Shown here: positions 42,108 through 42,439 of the stretch, piece after piece
How the letters are laid out: every line of letters begins with the position of its first letter
Position numbering within the stretch: the stretch's first letter is position 1
Origin: Planctomycetaceae bacterium
GTDB lineage: Bacteria; Planctomycetota; Planctomycetia; Pirellulales; Pirellulaceae
Assembly (NCBI GenBank): GCA_012959465.1
Contig: DUDC01000032.1
Coordinates: 1-42,439, forward strand
Direction: 5' to 3'
Length of the DNA stretch: 42,439 bases
Notes under the pieces: generated by a model
The model's database searches: none
What the model was told of the DNA's origin: nothing
The model's input: only the letters and a program-made list of their open reading frames with translations
Translations under genes and position numbers: made by a program

Positions 42108-42439
42108 ATGTTTCGAAGTCCGATTCGAGGTTTGGTTGCCGTTTTGTTGTTGGGAATTCTCGCGCAGGTCGCTGCGGGCGAAGACAAGGAAAAGCACCCC
42201 TTTGGCGAACGGCCGCAGTTGTGGACGAGGCGTGCCGAACCGGTTCTCTCGGCCTACACCACCAAGGAAAGCTGGTGCAAGGTCGTGGTCTATTCGCCAC
42301 ATGTCATTTTTCATGACGGCCGATTTCGCATGTGGTATCTCGGTACCTCGGCGGAGTCGCGAACTAACGACATCGTGTTGGGTTATGCCGAATCAGCTGA
42401 CGGTCGGGCTTGGACTCCGTTCGAATCGAATCCGATTCT
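42108..42439 (+). CDS. Secreted glycosidase-like beta-propeller protein (5' part)
   Basis: The frame starts at ATG 42108 with GAGGAA upstream (42094-42099) and runs off the right edge, so 110 residues are visible. RGLVAVLLLGILAQVAAGED is a Sec signal. The mature part (WTRRAEPVLSAYTTKESWCK, VYSPHVIFHDGRFRMWYLGT, IVLGYAESADGRAWTPFESN) has the spacing of the first blade of five-bladed propeller glycosidases (GH43/GH32/GH130-like), where 'dP.vi..dG.yymwy.g' and 'ig.A.S.DG..W' recur. The exact family cannot be decided from this part. Confidence 0.7.
   Translation, partial: MFRSPIRGLVAVLLLGILAQVAAGEDKEKHPFGERPQLWTRRAEPVLSAYTTKESWCKVVVYSPHVIFHDGRFRMWYLGTSAESRTNDIVLGYAESADGRAWTPFESNPI

Overview
The window comes from a planctomycete, most like the Pirellulaceae (Rhodopirellula/Blastopirellula type). 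The reasons are its DUF1501, DUF1549/DUF1553 and DUF4159 proteins, SLA1-homology (SHD1) and WD40 modules, a J-domain-like N-terminus typical of the phylum, twin-arginine Gfo/Idh/MocA and sugar-isomerase proteins, many unlinked genes in both orientations, and intergenic palindromes of a kind I associate with this group. An LptD-like protein indicates a Gram-negative-type outer membrane. No rRNA, tRNA or CRISPR array was seen.

Layout. 1-850: 5' part of a membrane-anchored protein that leaves the window. 1687-2521: a molybdopterin-oxidoreductase-like domain protein overlapping a diacylglycerol-kinase-type enzyme. 2556-5663: LptD-like outer-membrane protein. 6182-9744: an RND/MMPL exporter translationally coupled to a GT39-type glycosyltransferase, followed by the 3' fragment of an ABC-2 permease. 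10093-19336: the planctomycete MoxR / DUF58 / BatA-like / VWA operon with a divergent DUF4159 protein. 19399-20396: a GxxExxY remnant and a DUF3179 gene with a suspicious in-frame TGA. 20531-29830: secreted or Tat-exported catabolic genes (Gfo/Idh/MocA, two DUF1501, one DUF1549/1553, a degenerate M19 dipeptidase) and a repeat-bearing lipoprotein. 30043-32213: three small hypothetical genes. 32436-33772: an RT gene with retron hallmarks, preceded by a candidate structured RNA and a palindromic repeat. 33904-37697: a decayed HEAT/SHD1/WD40 gene and a GntR-ABC-permease operon with a clear operator. 37738-40493: a second copy of the palindromic repeat, a sugar isomerase and an alpha/beta hydrolase-LamG fusion. 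40891-41973: a thioredoxin-like gene read through an in-frame TGA. 42108-end: a secreted glycosidase-like beta-propeller.

Two items stand out. (1) The gene at 40891-41973 is one continuous reading frame broken only by TGA at 41131-41133. Starting 15 nt after the TGA is a hairpin with a GGUCU loop, as in the E. coli fdhF SECIS. I propose a selenoprotein of a family I cannot name. (2) The RT at 32777-33772 carries NAxxH, YADD and VTG motifs. An 11-bp inverted repeat (32637-32647 / 32735-32745) encloses two hairpins just upstream, which is a plausible msr-msd. No effector gene is adjacent. Both are inferences from sequence alone.
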